A stretch of DNA of 8,887 nt, taken from contig JANQPK010000313.1 in the NCBI GenBank assembly GCA_028289505.1, forward strand, positions 1 through 8,887. Reading direction: 5' to 3'. The notes under the pieces are model-generated. The model saw only the letters and a list, made by a program, of their open reading frames with translations. It made no database searches and was not told the DNA's origin. This document shows, piece by piece, positions 5,492-8,887 of this stretch. This DNA comes from Cyclobacteriaceae bacterium. Its GTDB lineage: Bacteria; Bacteroidota; Bacteroidia; Cytophagales; Cyclobacteriaceae. Every line of letters starts with the position of its first letter. Within the stretch, counting starts at the first letter, position 1. A program made the translations under genes and the position numbers.

Positions 5492-7843
5492 GGTAAGGGA
5501 CTCTGGTTCCAAGTCTACCTTGCTCTCTAAAATAATCTGATCATAAACATTTCTGGCGTGATCGTAAGCGAGCTTTGCATCATCGAGCTCGCTCTCATGA
5601 TATGTTTTGCTTTTTTCCGACCAGCAAACGTCCACTCCTTCCCTCAACCATTTTGCACTTTTACGGCTGGCTCTGATCGGTTTATTATCAACCATAACAA
5701 AGACAGGATTGGTATGAGAAGAAGGGTAAATCCTAGCTGCGATCCAACTGCTATGATCAACAGGTATATCAAAAGTGTAGTTGTCCAGTTTTCCATCGGC
5801 TTTGATGGTTACTTGGTCAATAGGATAGCCATTTTTAACTATTTCCAGCAATACCTCGGATTCACCGGTTATTGCATTTTCAATTCCCCACGGAATAGGG
5901 TCAAAAGGGCTGTCTTCACCGATATACAGTTTTTTAATGGTTAATTGCTCTTCATCACCGATCAACGCAGCAGCATTGACAGAAACCGTAATAGTACCGG
6001 GTTGGTTGAGTTTGACTTCACTTTTGTTTTCACCCATTAAGGTTTGGTTTACTTTAAGATCAATCAAATGACTCATCCCATCGGATACATAGTTGGTTCC
6101 TTTTTGAATACCCAGGCACCAACTGTCGTAGTTGAGATTGTCTTCCTGACGTACATAAGACCTCCATACTCCAACTCGAGCTCCGGTTATACATGGGAAA
6201 TCCGTCTCACCGCTAATGGTGGTCCTGAAGCCACAGTTTAAAGTGTGGTACCACATGTTGAGTTCTGCCACCGGCCAGGTATCTCCCGTAGAGATGAAAT
6301 CTACGGCAGGGACCTTGCTGCCATCAGGTCCATCAACCAAATGGGTGATATCGACAACATATTCGTTTGCTCCAATACTGTTATAAGGTGGAATTTCGTA
6401 GTTAGGCAACTGATCACTATAGGTATTAATACCGAATCCAGAATGTGCCGGACCAGTAATAGCCCCTTGTTTTTTCGCCCATTTCAAGGTATTCAGCCCA
6501 AGTGTAGGCCAATGATCTTTGGAGTCACCACCTGGGTATATCTGTTCTTTTAAACGCAATAACACCAAATGCCCCGACACATGCGATCCGAAACCTGAAA
6601 CTTCTACATCGTAGCGTATAGTGTATGGATACTCAGAGGTAGTATCGGTTATACCTGTAAAAAACTGCTTTTGATAGTCGAATCCCGGGCCCCAGGTGAG
6701 TACACTGCCCACTTTAAGATCCTCACCTTGTATATATCTTGACATTGCTTTTGGCAATACACCTTCTAGCGGATCAATATAGTGTGCACAGCCGGCCGCA
6801 TGAATGTGGTGATCACCGGACCAGTAATGGAATTCCGAAGGATCAATCCAACGTTCTAAATCAAATGAGATATTACCGCCATTCTCATCTACTTCTACTT
6901 GCTTTTTTTGAGGAATATATTCTGGCCCCCTTAAACAAGTTATATCATAGGTGCCTGGTGGAACCATTATAACATCACCGGAGGTGCGATAAATCTGCGG
7001 TTGAAACCAAAGATCTGGCGAAGCACGATTGGTTTGACCCGGGAAAATGTGACCAGAAGCATCTTTAATGATGAGGCCAGCCATTAGGTCTTCCTCGGTA
7101 TTGTCCGTAATCTCCGTAATTTCCAACGGATAGGTATCTAATATATTAAACAGGATGGGCAGGTCACTGCGGAAGCCTATATCCTGGGTTCCTTGACCGA
7201 CATCAAAACTTAGGGTAGCTTCACGTTTTCCCTGTTCTTTGCCAGTCACGAATATCACACCATAATTGACTTCAAGACCAGTCAGTTTTTGTTTGGAGGG
7301 AGAATGTAACCAGGTTCCTCCCGGCATATATACCCTGAAATGAAACAAATCCCGAATTTCATGGTCCATTTCTGAATGCGTATGATCTTTCTCCATATTG
7401 GATTGTGAGGACTCATCAGAAGTCAACCTCATCCTACTAGTAACGCCTGCTTCATTAATGATCTTGACCAAAAACATTTGAGGGTGGTTGATATGTAATT
7501 TTGCTGGTGCCGGTCCTTGGCTGGTTTTAACCCTGGATTCAGGATTAATCATCACACTGGCCAAACAGAAAGGGTCCAGCAGTTTCTGAATTTCAACAAT
7601 TGGTTGATTAACGGAATCGCTGGTAAGTCTTTCCAGTTGCTCCAGAGTTGATGCTGGTAGGGGAGCGCCCAGGTATTCCAGCTTTCTAGCCAGACGCTTT
7701 ACATGCTTGCTCAAAGGCTGAAAGTCGACCCGGTCTACAATATCCGGTGTTGAACCACTGCTAAAGTTTTGAACGGTAGCTTGCAGCTGGCAGCCAGCCA
7801 TCAAAATGAAGATAAGTGAGAATAAGTAATTCGAGATGTGCAT
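5477..7843 (-). CDS. CehA/McbA-type PHP-fold metallohydrolase lipoprotein
   Basis: This 788-residue lipoprotein has the signal MHISNYLFSLIFILMAGC, with C18 in a good lipobox. Residues 25-330 form an N-terminal region of beta-rich character ending in a carboxypeptidase-regulatory-like stretch (PPGTYDITCLRGPEY, 295-309). The catalytic PHP-type domain follows: GDHHIHAAGCAHY (343-355), GFGSHVSGHLVLL (417-429), GPAHSGFG (464-471), EYVVDITH (494-501) and ELNMWYHTLNCGFRTTISGE (527-546), then TDFPC. The His and acidic residues are those expected to bind metal. The family includes the carbaryl hydrolase CehA, a protein of about 800 residues, so this one is full length. Most relatives have no known substrate, and a carbamate role should not be assumed. 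A His-rich insert (DHTHSEMDHE, 153-162) is unusual. The gene lies 48 bases after a DUF1501 gene in the same direction and is probably surface or periplasm anchored. Confidence 0.88.
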   Translation of the reverse strand: MHISNYLFSLIFILMAGCQLQATVQNFSSGSTPDIVDRVDFQPLSKHVKRLARKLEYLGAPLPASTLEQLERLTSDSVNQPIVEIQKLLDPFCLASVMINPESRVKTSQGPAPAKLHINHPQMFLVKIINEAGVTSRMRLTSDESSQSNMEKDHTHSEMDHEIRDLFHFRVYMPGGTWLHSPSKQKLTGLEVNYGVIFVTGKEQGKREATLSFDVGQGTQDIGFRSDLPILFNILDTYPLEITEITDNTEEDLMAGLIIKDASGHIFPGQTNRASPDLWFQPQIYRTSGDVIMVPPGTYDITCLRGPEYIPQKKQVEVDENGGNISFDLERWIDPSEFHYWSGDHHIHAAGCAHYIDPLEGVLPKAMSRYIQGEDLKVGSVLTWGPGFDYQKQFFTGITDTTSEYPYTIRYDVEVSGFGSHVSGHLVLLRLKEQIYPGGDSKDHWPTLGLNTLKWAKKQGAITGPAHSGFGINTYSDQLPNYEIPPYNSIGANEYVVDITHLVDGPDGSKVPAVDFISTGDTWPVAELNMWYHTLNCGFRTTISGETDFPCITGARVGVWRSYVRQEDNLNYDSWCLGIQKGTNYVSDGMSHLIDLKVNQTLMGENKSEVKLNQPGTITVSVNAAALIGDEEQLTIKKLYIGEDSPFDPIPWGIENAITGESEVLLEIVKNGYPIDQVTIKADGKLDNYTFDIPVDHSSWIAARIYPSSHTNPVFVMVDNKPIRASRKSAKWLREGVDVCWSEKSKTYHESELDDAKLAYDHARNVYDQIILESKVDLEPESLTSNSE

Positions 7844-7891
7844 CGTATGTCTAATACAATATCGCGATCTTATAATTGGATTGCAAAACCA

Positions 7892-8887
7892 TCAAGCATT
7901 CAATATTTCCGAAATAACCTCTCCTCCAAATTGACTTAACTGTTTGTAGCGGCCACCGTGAAAATAGGTCAGTTTGTTGTCATCGAGTCCCAATAAGTTC
8001 AGCATGGTAACATGTACATCCCGAATAGGGTGTATTACCTCTACTGCTTTCTCACCAATTTCATCAGTAGCTCCGATAGTATGCCCCGCTTTTACACCAC
8101 CCCCTGCGAACCACATGGACATGCCAGTGGGGTTATGGTCCCTGCCATAGGCAATACCCCCTTCACGCAGTCCGTTATCTGGGGTCCGCCCGAATTCACC
8201 AGTCCAAACAATTAGGGTTTCATCCAATAATCCACGCTGTTTCAGATCAGTTATCAGGGCAGTAATGGGTTTATCGATACTGGTGATCAGGTTACTGTGG
8301 GCTCGTGCCAGAAAATCATGACTATCCCATCCGCCAGAAAACAACTGGACATACACCACGCCTTGCTCTATTAACTTCCTGGCCAATAAACATTTCCGAC
8401 CAAAGGCATCAGTTTCAGGACGGCCAATTCCGTACAGAGATTTTATAGATTCCGGTTCGGAATCTATATCCATTAGCTCAGGTACCTCCATTTGCATTCT
8501 GAAGGCAAGCTCGTAATTGGCTATTCTAGCGGCTAATTCATCATGATCCGCATGATGCTGTTGGTGAACTTGATTCAGCTCCTTCAATAAATCAAGGCTT
8601 TCCCGTTGGTGGTATCGGCTAAGACCAGGAGGGGGTTCCAGATTCAAGATGGGGGACCCTTTTGGTCGCAATGGTGTTCCCTGGTAGTGAGCCGGAAGAA
8701 ATCCGTTGGACCAATTGGCCGAGCCGCCTTGAGGATAGGCCACTTCTGGTAGTACCACAAATGCAGGGATGTTTTGGTTCATTGAACCCAAACCATAGGT
8801 GACCCAGGATCCAATTGCTGGATCACCTCCAAACCGGTTGCCGGTATTCATGTGATACTGGGCGGTGGGATGGTTGACCGACTCTGC
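7892..8887 (-). CDS. DUF1501 protein (sulfatase/phosphatase-like fold), N-terminus outside window
   Basis: The frame is open to the right edge, so the ATG at 8849-8851 is internal: twelve more in-frame codons (AESVNHPTAQYH) precede it and match the family. The 331 visible residues carry the DUF1501 signature: NTGNRFGGDPAIGSWVTYGL near the start, ARKLIEQGVVYVQLFSGGWD then SHD (GWDSHD at about 186-191), GEFGRTP (230-236), GRDHNPTGMSMWFAGGGVKA (248-267) and the C-terminal HGGRYKQLSQFGGEVISEIL. DUF1501 belongs to the alkaline phosphatase/sulfatase-like group, and members are usually exported. With a family length of roughly 430-490 residues, about 100-150 are missing. These genes often sit beside DUF1549/DUF1553 genes. 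The reaction is unknown. It is followed after 48 bases by the metallohydrolase and likely cotranscribed with it. Confidence 0.92.
   Translation of the reverse strand, partial: AESVNHPTAQYHMNTGNRFGGDPAIGSWVTYGLGSMNQNIPAFVVLPEVAYPQGGSANWSNGFLPAHYQGTPLRPKGSPILNLEPPPGLSRYHQRESLDLLKELNQVHQQHHADHDELAARIANYELAFRMQMEVPELMDIDSEPESIKSLYGIGRPETDAFGRKCLLARKLIEQGVVYVQLFSGGWDSHDFLARAHSNLITSIDKPITALITDLKQRGLLDETLIVWTGEFGRTPDNGLREGGIAYGRDHNPTGMSMWFAGGGVKAGHTIGATDEIGEKAVEVIHPIRDVHVTMLNLLGLDDNKLTYFHGGRYKQLSQFGGEVISEILNA

Noticed and set aside
5558..5944. 128-codon + strand open frame antisense to the metallohydrolase gene
   Set aside because: It lies wholly inside a well-supported gene on the other strand and shows no domain, signal or plausible context. 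The same holds for the + strand frames at 6044-6241, 6245-6553, 6739-6972 and 8012-8215.
7844..7891. Possible promoter between DUF1501 and the metallohydrolase
   Set aside because: A TTTTG is present on the minus strand, but no acceptable TAnnTTTG follows at proper spacing. Cotranscription is simpler.

Overview
The window looks like chromosomal DNA of a Bacteroidota bacterium, most likely of the Cytophagales type. The basis is moderate to low GC, lipoprotein signals ending in a lipobox Cys, start codons without Shine-Dalgarno sequences, and a histidine kinase with the HDLR-x-PL H-box common in this group. Species and genus cannot be fixed from the sequence. No tRNA, rRNA, CRISPR array, insertion sequence or phage gene was seen.

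Left half, + strand: the basic, Gly-rich tail of an incoming gene (1-120); a 240-base intergenic stretch with degenerate AGATCT-like repeats and a possible 32-codon minus-strand ORF; a DUF4188 protein (361-828); an orphan membrane histidine kinase (978-2075); a nitrilase-superfamily amidohydrolase (2128-3075); and a secreted endonuclease/exonuclease/phosphatase (EEP) family hydrolase (3096-3944). The nitrilase and EEP genes are 20 bases apart and probably cotranscribed. A perfect 12-bp stem at 3943-3975 ends this run and also serves the converging minus-strand genes.

Middle, minus strand: a two-gene unit made of a lipoprotein with a long glycine-zipper segment (4205-5215) and a two-helix small membrane protein (3992-4177). 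Neither has a recognised function. Between the lipoprotein start and the next gene, 5266-5491 on the + strand carries what reads as an acyl-carrier-protein-like gene broken by two single-base frameshifts. This is either a pseudogene or sequencing error.

Right part, minus strand: a 5'-truncated DUF1501 protein (7892 to the window edge) followed after 48 bases by a 788-residue CehA/McbA-type PHP-fold metallohydrolase lipoprotein (5477-7843). DUF1501 genes are frequent partners of DUF1549/DUF1553 (planctomycete-type cytochrome) genes, so this is probably the end of such a surface degradation locus, with its start lying beyond the right edge.

Most of the window is ordinary. The parts most worth a second look are the glycine-zipper lipoprotein pair, the frameshifted carrier-protein-like gene, and the DUF1501-metallohydrolase pair.
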